Positions 16,707-23,708 of a DNA stretch of 27,293 nucleotides are shown here, in pieces (positions within the stretch are counted from its first letter, which is position 1; the number at the start of each line of letters is the position of its first letter). A model generated the notes under the pieces. It was not told the DNA's origin. It saw nothing but the letters and a program-made list of their open reading frames with translations, and searched no databases. The DNA comes from an uncultured Clostridia bacterium (lineage in GTDB: Bacteria > Bacillota > Clostridia > Peptostreptococcales > Acidaminobacteraceae), in the NCBI GenBank assembly GCA_945950065.1, contig CAMFGQ010000003.1, positions 1 to 27,293 of the forward strand, written 5' to 3'. The position numbers and the translations under genes are program-made.

Positions 16707-17420
16707 TCATTCTTCCTGAAGATGAGCCATAAAAATACTTCCAGCAATTGCAGCATTGAGGGATTCTTGAGTCCCCTTCATGGGGATGGTGTATTCCTGA
16801 GTGCAGAGTTCTTTAATCTCTTGACGAATGCCATTGGCTTCATTACCTATACAGAGCATCAGTTTTCCTGGTTCTAGCTCTTTATAGCTCTTCCCTTGCA
16901 TCTCTGCACAGATCAGTCTATATCCCTCTTCTAAGTACTTTTCTACTTCCTCTACTCCTGCCTTCTCATGTATAGATAAGTTCATGATTGCCCCCATGGA
17001 GCTTCTTAGAACCTTATCATTATAGATGGAACATGAGCCTTTCATAAGGAGGACATTGTTGACACCAAAGGCATGGGCACTGCGAAGGAGTGTCCCGAGA
17101 TTACCTGGATCTTGTATCCCATCCAATAAAAGGATCATCCCCTTATCAAAGGGCTTCTCTCTTTTTTCTACCTTACAGAAAATCCCCTGGGGATTTTCGG
17201 TCACCACCAACTCCTTAAAGAGTTTCTTGGACAACATGGTGGCTCCCTCTATAGGCTCTTGTCCTTCTTCAAGAAAGACTTCCATGGGAAAACCATCTTC
17301 CTTTAGCTGCTCATAGGCGCGATAGCCCTCTAGCAGTACAAAGGATGATTTAGATGGTTGGTGAAGGATTCGTTTTAATTCTTTAAATTGTTGATTTTGG
17401 GCAGAGGTAATCTTATTCAC
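16707..17420 (-). CDS. TrmH/SpoU family RNA 2'-O-methyltransferase
   Basis: This 237-residue protein uses S-adenosylmethionine to methylate ribose in RNA. The N-terminal substrate-binding domain (ITSAQNQQFKELKRIL, about 1-85) is followed by the SPOUT knot with its three motifs: LLLDGIQDPGNLGTLLRSA (about 97-115), LCIGNEANGIRQEI (about 190-203) and MKGTQESLNAAIAGSIFM (about 214-231). The exact target (a 23S rRNA site, as for RlmB, or another) cannot be told from sequence. The start is GTG at 17418-17420 and overlaps the ktrA stop by eight bases. GAGG lies ten bases upstream. It ends a three-gene unit with the potassium uptake genes. Confidence 0.93.
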   Translation of the reverse strand: MNKITSAQNQQFKELKRILHQPSKSSFVLLEGYRAYEQLKEDGFPMEVFLEEGQEPIEGATMLSKKLFKELVVTENPQGIFCKVEKREKPFDKGMILLLDGIQDPGNLGTLLRSAHAFGVNNVLLMKGSCSIYNDKVLRSSMGAIMNLSIHEKAGVEEVEKYLEEGYRLICAEMQGKSYKELEPGKLMLCIGNEANGIRQEIKELCTQEYTIPMKGTQESLNAAIAGSIFMAHLQEE

Positions 17421-18066
17421 CGACTAGTTTCCTCACATCTTCTTTGTGACCCAGTAAGAGAATGGTATCATCAGGCTCAAAGACACTACCAGCACCAATG
17501 TTCATAAAGATTTCATCGCGATTTTTTCGTGCAATCACGGTGATGTTATGGTTTTTACGTACATCAAGTTCCCCAATGGTTTTTCCTACCCATAACTCGG
17601 GCACCTTGACTTCCACCACTCGGTAATCTAGGGAAAAGTCCAACATGTCCACCACGGAATCATTAACAAGATTATGGGCCATGCGTATGCCCATTTCCTG
17701 CTCAGGGAAGACTACTCGGTCTACTCCAATTCTATACAAGGCTTTTGCATGGAGAGAGCTCATGGCTTTGGACACGAGGAATTTTACGCCAATTTCTTTT
17801 AAGAGCAAACTGACAAGTACAGAGGTTTCAATGTCGGTTCCCACGGAAATCACTACCACATCAAAATTACGTGCACCGATTTCCATCAGGAAATCTTCAT
17901 TTCCAATGTCTCCCTGCACTGCGTATTCGATGTCGGCTGAGGCTTTCTGGATACGCTCCATATCCCTGTCTACCAACATGACTTCTTGGTCCATTTCAAC
18001 TAGGGTTTTGGCCAAAGATAGGCCAAATCTCCCTGCACCTAAAATCAAATATTGTTTTTTCTTCAT
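17413..18066 (-). CDS. ktrA: KtrA/TrkA-type potassium uptake regulatory subunit
   Basis: This 217-residue soluble protein has an RCK_N domain with the nucleotide-binding motif GAGRFG (residues 10-15) and acidic D34 of VDRD, and a C-terminal RCK_C (TrkA_C) domain starting near VVEVKVPELWVGKTIGELDV. It forms a ring that gates the KtrB pore in response to ATP/ADP or NAD(H), and in many relatives c-di-AMP binds the RCK_C part. The ATG overlaps the ktrB stop as TAATG and the end overlaps the methyltransferase gene, so all three are co-transcribed. Length is normal for KtrA (about 220). Confidence 0.93.
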   Translation of the reverse strand: MKKKQYLILGAGRFGLSLAKTLVEMDQEVMLVDRDMERIQKASADIEYAVQGDIGNEDFLMEIGARNFDVVVISVGTDIETSVLVSLLLKEIGVKFLVSKAMSSLHAKALYRIGVDRVVFPEQEMGIRMAHNLVNDSVVDMLDFSLDYRVVEVKVPELWVGKTIGELDVRKNHNITVIARKNRDEIFMNIGAGSVFEPDDTILLLGHKEDVRKLVGE

Positions 18067-19397
18067 TAGCCTATATGAATCCTTTCTTTCGGATAGTGAA
18101 TGAGATCCCGATCTTGTATTCTACGTCCAATGGCTACCATCATAGTGATGGGTCCCACACGGCCAAAAAACATTAGAACCATGAGGAGGAGTTTTGATAC
18201 AGCATGTAGACTTCCTGTAATTCCTGTACTGAGTCCTACTGTGCCTAGAGCAGAAACGGTTTCAAAGACGATTTTGTTCAGTGGGGTACCCTCTTCCACA
18301 ATGCTTAACAGAAAACTTGTAGTAAAAATCAACAGGATACCAATCATCAGCAGGGCCAGTGTTTTTCGTAGGGTATCATGAGAAATGCTTCTTCTTAATA
18401 CTTCCGTATCCCGTTTACCCTTAATCACCGAAAGGACGGAAAAGAGGACAACGGCTATGGTGGTCGTCTTGACTCCTCCTGCGGTTGAAGCAGGTGAGCC
18501 ACCGACAAACATCAAGAGATTGGTAAGCATCAAACTGGATTCCTTTAGTTCAGCCTGATCTAGGGTAGCATAGCCTGCAGTTCTTGTCGTAACAGATTGA
18601 AAGAGGCTATGGGCTACCTGATCTTGGAAGTTCATCCCAGCTAGTGTGGAGGGATTGTCATACTCCAAGAAGTAGAAACTTAAAAAGCCGAGGATAATCA
18701 GGATCAAGGTCAACCAAAGGACCAGCTTACTGTGAAGAGATAGTTTTCTCCTGCTTCGATAGGACCATAAATCCAGTAGCACGGTAAAGCCTAAACCACC
18801 CACCACAATAAGAAACATCACAGGAAGGATGACAAGCCAGTTGGATCCATAGTCAATGAGGCTATTTGACCCTATAATGTCAAAACCCGCATTACAAAAA
18901 GAACTGATGGAGTGAAAAACACCATAAGAAATGGCTTGAGCCCATGGCATGGTTTTGGAAAAGGCAATACTCAGAAGGATAGCACCTAGAAGTTCAGTGG
19001 TAAAAGTAAACAGAAGCACAGCTCGAGTTAAGCGTACCACACCACTGATACCTGTTTCTCCAAAGGATTCTTTCATGATAAAGCGACTGTGAAGGGAGAC
19101 CTTGGAGCCTGCAGCAAAAATCCCAATGCTCACTGTGGTCATGATTCCCAGTCCACCGATTTGAATCAACAATAGAATGATGATTTTCCCAAAGGTGTTC
19201 CAGTGAGCAGCTGTTTCCACCACTGTGAGACCCGTTACACACAAAGCACTGGTAGCAGTGAATAAGGAGTCGATAAATGGGGTAAACTCTCCAGAACTGC
19301 TACTAATGGGCAGACTCAGTAATAATCCCCCTAGGATAATTAAAAAGAAAAAGCTATAGGCAAGTACTTGGGTTGGTTGTAATTCTCTTGATTTCAT
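18066..19397 (-). CDS. ktrB: KtrB/TrkH-type potassium transporter pore subunit
   Basis: About 443 residues with eight or more membrane segments and the four pore loops of the Trk/Ktr/HKT family: TSALCVTGLT, SFCNAGFD, TRTAGYATL and GTVGLSTGIT, each with the filter glycine. It moves K+ (with Na+ in some members) across the membrane, gated by KtrA. The ORF can open at 19418, but that ATG sits within the -10 TATGAT. The ATG at 19395-19397 lies downstream of the expected transcription start and has GGAG six bases upstream, so it is the chosen start. Divergent from plsY. Confidence 0.94.
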   Translation of the reverse strand: MKSRELQPTQVLAYSFFFLIILGGLLLSLPISSSSGEFTPFIDSLFTATSALCVTGLTVVETAAHWNTFGKIIILLLIQIGGLGIMTTVSIGIFAAGSKVSLHSRFIMKESFGETGISGVVRLTRAVLLFTFTTELLGAILLSIAFSKTMPWAQAISYGVFHSISSFCNAGFDIIGSNSLIDYGSNWLVILPVMFLIVVGGLGFTVLLDLWSYRSRRKLSLHSKLVLWLTLILIILGFLSFYFLEYDNPSTLAGMNFQDQVAHSLFQSVTTRTAGYATLDQAELKESSLMLTNLLMFVGGSPASTAGGVKTTTIAVVLFSVLSVIKGKRDTEVLRRSISHDTLRKTLALLMIGILLIFTTSFLLSIVEEGTPLNKIVFETVSALGTVGLSTGITGSLHAVSKLLLMVLMFFGRVGPITMMVAIGRRIQDRDLIHYPKERIHIG

Positions 19398-19413
19398 TGT
19401 ATTCTCCAGTCCA

Positions 19414-19442
19414 ATCATACGACCCTATAAATTTCTTGTCAA
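19414..19442 (-). promoter_or_regulatory. ktrB promoter, consensus -35 and near-consensus -10
   Basis: On the minus strand TTGACA (19437-19442), a 17-base spacer and TATGAT (19414-19419). The predicted transcription start leaves a leader of only about 10-15 bases before the ktrB ATG. Its -35 overlaps that of the plsY promoter on the other strand. Confidence 0.85.
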
Positions 19443-19465
19443 TCTGCTTCTACAGATGGTACAAT
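19436..19465 (+). promoter_or_regulatory. plsY promoter, overlapping the divergent ktrB promoter
   Basis: On the plus strand TTGTCA (19436-19441), an 18-base spacer and TACAAT (19460-19465), the latter preceded by TGG as an extended -10. The start of transcription would be near 19472, right at the ribosome site GAGG (19472-19475). Confidence 0.7.
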
Positions 19466-19481
19466 AAATTTGAGGTATTCT

Positions 19482-20060
19482 ATGATCTATGTTGTTGCGC
19501 TTTTAGTTGGATACGGTTTGGGGAGTATCCCCTTTGCTTATATTTTAGGAATGAAAAAGGCTGGAGTTGATTTGCGAAAGCTTGGAAGTGGAAATTTAGG
19601 TGCCACCAATGTTCTTCGTAATCTAGGTTTTCTGTCCTTTGTTTTTTGTGCACTTTTGGATATTGCAAAGGGATTTTTACCTGTATTCCTTTTTTCCCGC
19701 TATGTGGGGGCACCTGTTGGTGCCTTAGCTGGACTTGCTGCCGTACTAGGCCATTGCTACTCCCCTTTTATGGGATACAAAGGTGGAAAAGGTGTGGCTG
19801 TCAGTGCCGGACTCCTACTTGCCTTTGATTGGCGCGTTCTTATCCTTTCGGCAGTCATCATGGGAATTGTCCTTCTCGCTAGTCATATTATGAGTTTAGC
19901 CTCTATGAGTGCTGCAGTTTCTATGCCTGTGATCTATCTGATCCTGAATGGCTTTGACATTTATTTTCTAGGTGCTATACTCTTAGCAGGCTTTGTCATC
20001 TTTAAGCATCGCGAAAACATCAGTCGCTTGCGAAAAGGTGAAGAAAGCAAGTTATTTTAA
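19482..20060 (+). CDS. plsY: Acyl-phosphate:glycerol-3-phosphate acyltransferase
   Basis: This 192-residue inner-membrane protein adds an acyl group from acyl-phosphate to glycerol-3-phosphate, the first step of phospholipid synthesis in most Gram-positive bacteria. PlsY motifs are present: GSIPFAY near the N-terminus, SGNLGATNVLR (about residues 35-45), a cytoplasmic GYKGGKGVA (about 100-108) and the C-terminal FKHRENI. The frame could open at TTG 19470, but that lies before the predicted transcription start. The ATG at 19482 has GAGG six bases upstream. The tRNA-Sec gene begins one base after the stop. Confidence 0.96.
   Translation: MIYVVALLVGYGLGSIPFAYILGMKKAGVDLRKLGSGNLGATNVLRNLGFLSFVFCALLDIAKGFLPVFLFSRYVGAPVGALAGLAAVLGHCYSPFMGYKGGKGVAVSAGLLLAFDWRVLILSAVIMGIVLLASHIMSLASMSAAVSMPVIYLILNGFDIYFLGAILLAGFVIFKHRENISRLRKGEESKLF
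19954..19981 (+). promoter_or_regulatory. Candidate promoter for tRNA-Sec inside plsY
   Basis: TTGACA (19954-19959), a 16-base spacer and TATACT (19976-19981), preceded by TGC as an extended -10, lie in the plsY coding region. Transcription would start near 19988, some 75 bases upstream of the tRNA. The match is 11 of 12, but the place may be chance because it is also coding. Confidence 0.55.
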
Positions 20061-20061
20061 G

Positions 20062-20158
20062 GAAATGGTAGGGGGCTGGTGCCCCTTCTGGTCTTCAAAA
20101 CCAGCGTAGGGTGTTAGGAGCATCCTGGGTGGGTTCGATTCCCATCCATTTCCGCCAC
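20062..20158 (+). tRNA. selC: tRNA-Sec (anticodon TCA)
   Basis: The 97-base gene has the hallmarks of bacterial tRNA-Sec: an 8-base-pair acceptor stem GGAAATGG/CCATTTCC, discriminator G and encoded CCA, a long D stem (GGGGGC with GCCCCT), an anticodon stem CTGGT/ACCAG around loop CTTCAAA with anticodon TCA at 20096-20098, and a long variable arm before the T arm GGGTTCGATTCCC. It reads UGA as selenocysteine with SelA, SelB and SelD, whose genes are at 23701-27293. It follows plsY by one base and ends before a strong terminator. Confidence 0.97.
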
Positions 20159-20161
20159 TGA

Positions 20162-20189
20162 AAAGGCTTTCACTGGGAAAGCCTTTTTT
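20162..20189 (+). terminator. Rho-independent terminator after tRNA-Sec
   Basis: AAAGGCTTTC (20162-20171) pairs with GAAAGCCTTT (20177-20186) over a short loop and continues into a T run to 20189. It ends the plsY/tRNA-Sec transcript. Confidence 0.93.
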
Positions 20190-20218
20190 CCTATAGAAAA
20201 CCCTGAGTGAGGATGAGG

Positions 20219-20728
20219 ATGAAGCAGATCAGCGTAAAAGACTTAAAAAAACAATTTCTAAAAAGCTATAAAGAGCTAAACCGACTTCTAAAACAAGTCA
20301 CTGTTTCCAAAGAAGAACAGGACTTTATCCTAGACAAAGCAAGACATACCCTTTATCAAGCTCAACTTGATCATCTAAATCCCACGGAAGCCTTGGGACT
20401 TCACGAGGTGGATTATCTCATCAGGCAGAGTACAGCCTACCGAAGAAAGCTTCAACCGAGAAAACTTCTTCATCTGGTGCTAAAGGTTTTTCTCTTTGGT
20501 AGCATTGCCCTTTGGATCTATATGAAGTGGCTGGCCAAATCCCCCTATAGTGACTTTTTTATGGGACTGGCATTGATTTTTGTAGGCCTACACCATCTTG
20601 AGAGTCAGTGGACCCCCTTTTCTAAACTAAAAAAGAGCACTACCTTTTATCGAGTGCTCGTTGGATTTATCCTAGTATCCTCCTCTATCCTCATGATTGG
20701 TACCCTCCTAGGATGGAATCGCTTTTAA
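20219..20728 (+). CDS. Membrane protein of unknown function
   Basis: I do not recognise this 169-residue protein. Residues 1-90 are charged and helical, with two patches resembling KQFLKSYKELNRLLKQV and EQDFILDKARHTLYQAQLDHL, and would lie in the cytoplasm. Three hydrophobic segments follow: LLHLVLKVFLFGSIALWIYM, FFMGLALIFVGLHHL, and YRVLVGFILVSSSILMIGTL. In-frame GTG (20207) and ATG (20213) also exist, but GAGG at 20209-20212 lies six bases before ATG 20219. A possible promoter, TTCACT (20169-20174), 17 bases, TATAGA (20192-20197), overlaps the tRNA-Sec terminator. It converges with the GerMN gene, only eight bases apart at the stops, without a terminator. Confidence 0.75.
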   Translation: MKQISVKDLKKQFLKSYKELNRLLKQVTVSKEEQDFILDKARHTLYQAQLDHLNPTEALGLHEVDYLIRQSTAYRRKLQPRKLLHLVLKVFLFGSIALWIYMKWLAKSPYSDFFMGLALIFVGLHHLESQWTPFSKLKKSTTFYRVLVGFILVSSSILMIGTLLGWNRF

Positions 20729-20736
20729 GCTACTCC

Positions 20737-21603
20737 TTAGGGTAAGTTGTAGAACAAATCTTGAGAATAGCTGATGTAGAAACGACCATTGACTTCTTGC
20801 AGGTACCACAGTTCTTTGATGGTTTCGGCAACATTGCGATAGATGACCGTTACCTTATACTGATCCCCCTCTTTTTCTACGAGAAAGTCCCAGGGAAACT
20901 CACTGTTTCGATGGAAAACATAGCTTTTAAAAGCTGTACTAAAGGTGGGAAGAGAATACTCATCCTTCAGTTCCCTTGATAACTTGCGATAGGCAAGGGA
21001 ATATTCCCTATCATGTAGTTCAACAAAGAAGCTACGCATAAACTCTTCTACTTGCGTATAGTTGGAATGAACAATGTTTTCATCAAAGAGGAAGGTCTTG
21101 TTCATATCCACACCATAGAGAAGAGGTGCTTCTGCCTTTTCATCAAAGATGAAACTCACAGGCCTTGTACGACTGCCATCAGTGAGGGTATTGATAAAAC
21201 TCATGAGATAATAATAGAAGTTTTCATTGTTTAGGTGGCTATCTTGGAAAGCTGCCTTTTTTGTGTAGACATAGATACGATCAGCAGTAACCGTAAGCTT
21301 ATCAATATCTATCTGCAGGATCTGATCACCACGAGATTCATAGGGTAGCTCTGCCTGGGCAAAATAACACTGGATAGCGTTACTGGAGCGGTCTCTCCAG
21401 ATGTGGTCTATGGTGATGAAATCCTTCACTATCCGATCCTCTCCTACAAAGTAAACAGGATAGCGCAAATAAAGGTGGTCCTTGACCACGGTGAGATCAT
21501 GGGGCTCGTCAGGAAAGTCTTTTTGGAGTCCGATGTAGAAGACCAAATTGATCAGAAAGAAAAGCAGCATGGCAAGAAGAAAAGAGCGATTAGGTTTTTT
21601 CAT
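20737..21603 (-). CDS. GerMN-domain membrane-anchored protein
   Basis: About 288 residues. An N-terminal segment FLLAMLLFFLINLVFYIGL (about 8-26) after MKKPNR is a membrane anchor or uncleaved signal; no lipobox Cys is seen. The middle (about 95-180, YYYLMSFINTLTDGS to PLLYGVDMNKTFLFDENIV) resembles the GerMN domain of spore germination and cell-wall proteins. The rest is a new or divergent domain outside the cell. The ORF can open at 21654, but the ATG at 21601-21603 has GAGG six bases upstream inside the kinase gene's end. Lying right after a sensor kinase, it recalls the YycH-type accessory proteins of WalK, by position only. Length and domain call are moderate in certainty. Confidence 0.75.
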   Translation of the reverse strand: MKKPNRSFLLAMLLFFLINLVFYIGLQKDFPDEPHDLTVVKDHLYLRYPVYFVGEDRIVKDFITIDHIWRDRSSNAIQCYFAQAELPYESRGDQILQIDIDKLTVTADRIYVYTKKAAFQDSHLNNENFYYYLMSFINTLTDGSRTRPVSFIFDEKAEAPLLYGVDMNKTFLFDENIVHSNYTQVEEFMRSFFVELHDREYSLAYRKLSRELKDEYSLPTFSTAFKSYVFHRNSEFPWDFLVEKEGDQYKVTVIYRNVAETIKELWYLQEVNGRFYISYSQDLFYNLP

Positions 21604-21604
21604 G

Positions 21605-22975
21605 CTACACCTCATACTTTCTTGGAATCTCAATTTGGAAAGTGGTTCCAACATCTGGCTCTGAGGTTACAGAGATGCTTCCATCATGTAGATTAACAAT
21701 CTGTTGAACGATGTGAAGACCAAGACCTGTTCCTCCCCGTTCCCTGCTTCGTGCTTTATCAACGCGATAAAAGCGATCAAAGATATAGGGTAAGGAACTC
21801 TTGTCAATACCGATTCCAGTATCGGCAATCTCAATATGAATGCTGTCTTTTAAGCCTTCTATGTTGATGAAGACCTCTCCCCCTTCATCGGTGTACTTGA
21901 CAGCGTTACTGATGAGGTTGATGAAGACTTGCTTCATTTTGTTGTAATCAAATTCAGCAAAGAGTTTCTCTTTGATGTCCCAGTGCATGGTAATGTTTTT
22001 CTGTTCTGCCAGTGGCAAAATTACCCGAATGGACTCCTCTAGGGCCTTAGTAATGGGCCTGATATCCAAGGTTAGGGAGACATCTTTTTTCTCCAGAGTT
22101 GCCATAAAGAGAAGATCATCAATGATGTCCTTAAGGCGATCACTTTCGGAATTGATGTCCTCAAGGAACTCATAGAGCAAGTTTTCATCGATGTTGTCCC
22201 TTGCCTGAATCAGTGAGTCGGTAATGATTTTCATGGAAGCAATGGGAGTTTTTAGCTCATGGCTTAAGGTGGAAACAAAGTCCTTTTGCTGTTCCTCGAT
22301 ATCCCCCAGTCGAGAGCCCAGGGTATTAAAGGAGCCTACGATGGAGGACAATTCACTGTTCTCCTCCACACCAATCTGATAGCCATAGTTGCCTCGACTC
22401 ATGGCTTGCACCCCTTGATTCAGTCCATCTAAGGGCGATAAGGTTTTCTGAAGAATGACCAAATAGAGGAAAAGGGAAACCAAAATAAACAACAAGCCAA
22501 AAAGATCTACCCGATAGAGTAGACCGACAAATTTTTCCTTTGGTTCTCCAAGACTAGTCATGGCAAGAATGCTTGCACGATAGTCTCCTACTTCATTAAA
22601 GACAGGATATGCGGTATAGAGAACGTTTTCCCCTTTGCTATTTCGATAGGGCCTATACTGAAAGTTATTGACCTCTCGAACCTGTTCCACTAGTTCGAGA
22701 TCCAAAGTCTGACCCATCTCCAAATAATTATAGGTATCGCTGAGTACCCGATTGTCTTCGTTTAGGATGACATAGCGAACCGATTTGTAGTCCTGATCAA
22801 AGGGCAGGGTTGCATTGCTCCACTCAGCACCACGAATGGTCAAATCTTCAAGGGGTTCCAGTTTTTTGGCTACTTGTTGCGAGCGTTCAATCAGTGGCAT
22901 GGCCACTTCTTGCATCTCGTTGTTCTGGAAATAGGAAAAAAGAACATTATGAATGGTAAATAAACCTAAAATCAT
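21605..22975 (-). CDS. Sensor histidine kinase (HAMP, HisKA, HATPase), start unclear
   Basis: From ATG 22975 the frame gives 456 residues. An N-terminal membrane segment, an extracellular sensor region of about 130 residues (20-150), a second segment at 157-176, HAMP (about 177-230), the phosphoacceptor His239 in STLSHELKTP, and an ATPase domain with N box NLISNAVKYT, G1 DTGIGID, F box FDRFYRVD and GGTGLGL. It likely autophosphorylates and passes phosphate to the response regulator just upstream. Coding evidence continues beyond 22975: the frame reads ISRRLGWKVISTYFLL before the ATG, a normal cytoplasmic flank and membrane segment, but no standard start lies there. A GTG at 23029-23031 overlapping the regulator stop would be in frame if the AAAA run held one more A. 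So the true start is probably near 23031. Confidence 0.88.
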   Translation of the reverse strand: MILGLFTIHNVLFSYFQNNEMQEVAMPLIERSQQVAKKLEPLEDLTIRGAEWSNATLPFDQDYKSVRYVILNEDNRVLSDTYNYLEMGQTLDLELVEQVREVNNFQYRPYRNSKGENVLYTAYPVFNEVGDYRASILAMTSLGEPKEKFVGLLYRVDLFGLLFILVSLFLYLVILQKTLSPLDGLNQGVQAMSRGNYGYQIGVEENSELSSIVGSFNTLGSRLGDIEEQQKDFVSTLSHELKTPIASMKIITDSLIQARDNIDENLLYEFLEDINSESDRLKDIIDDLLFMATLEKKDVSLTLDIRPITKALEESIRVILPLAEQKNITMHWDIKEKLFAEFDYNKMKQVFINLISNAVKYTDEGGEVFINIEGLKDSIHIEIADTGIGIDKSSLPYIFDRFYRVDKARSRERGGTGLGLHIVQQIVNLHDGSISVTSEPDVGTTFQIEIPRKYEV

Positions 22976-23027
22976 CAGCAGAAAATAGGTGGAAATTACT
23001 TTCCACCCTAATCTTCTACTTATTTTA

Positions 23028-23708
23028 TCACTGCTTGAAATAATAACCTGTACCCCACTTGGTTAAGATAAATTCGGGATGAGAACTATCTGCTTCAACT
23101 TTTTCTCGCAGGCGGCGAACATGGACATCCACGGTTCGTACATCACCGAAATATTCATAGCCCCAAATCTTTTCTAATAGTTCTTCCCTGCTAAAGACGG
23201 TTCCTTCATTAAGAACCAGAAGAATGAGGAGGTCAAACTCCTTGGCGGTGAGGGTTACTTCACGGTCATCGAAAATGACTTTTCTTCCAAAGAAGTTAAT
23301 GCTGAACTTATCAAAGGGAAGGATAGAAGATGAGGCCATATTTTTTGGTTTTACTCTACGTAGAACCGCACGAATCCTTGCTTTCAACTCAAGAATGTTG
23401 AAGGGCTTGGCCATATAGTCGTCAGCTCCAGCTTCCAGACCCAAAATCTTTGATTCATCATCACCTTTCGCTGTGAGCATGATGATAGGAACAACGCTGG
23501 ATTCGCGTATTTTTTTACATACTTCAATGCCATCCATTTTAGGTAGCATCACATCCAAAACGATGAGATCAAATTTGTTCCCTAAAGCTTTTTCTACAGC
23601 TTCTTCACCATCTGATGCTGTATCTACAACATAGCCTTCTTGTTCTAAGCTAAACTTGAGTCCTTTCAGTAGTATAGGCTCATCATCAACAATTAAAATC
23701 TTATCCAT
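23028..23708 (-). CDS. OmpR-family response regulator (WalR/PhoB-like)
   Basis: This 226-residue regulator has a receiver domain with acidic pocket D8-D9, phosphoacceptor D52 (LIVLDVMLP) and K101, followed by a winged-helix DNA-binding domain whose recognition region WGYEYFGDVRTVDVHVRRLREK closely resembles WalR-type regulators. The frame can open at 23714, but AAGGAG lies only one base from that ATG; ATG 23706-23708 has a seven-base spacing. The start overlaps the selB stop (23701), and the stop TGA is shared with the probable start region of the kinase gene. Targets are unknown. Operon membership with selA and selB suggests co-transcription. Confidence 0.92.
   Translation of the reverse strand: MDKILIVDDEPILLKGLKFSLEQEGYVVDTASDGEEAVEKALGNKFDLIVLDVMLPKMDGIEVCKKIRESSVVPIIMLTAKGDDESKILGLEAGADDYMAKPFNILELKARIRAVLRRVKPKNMASSSILPFDKFSINFFGRKVIFDDREVTLTAKEFDLLILLVLNEGTVFSREELLEKIWGYEYFGDVRTVDVHVRRLREKVEADSSHPEFILTKWGTGYYFKQ

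Noticed and set aside
19398..19418. Upstream ATG for ktrB
   Set aside because: It lies in the -10 element, upstream of the expected transcription start.
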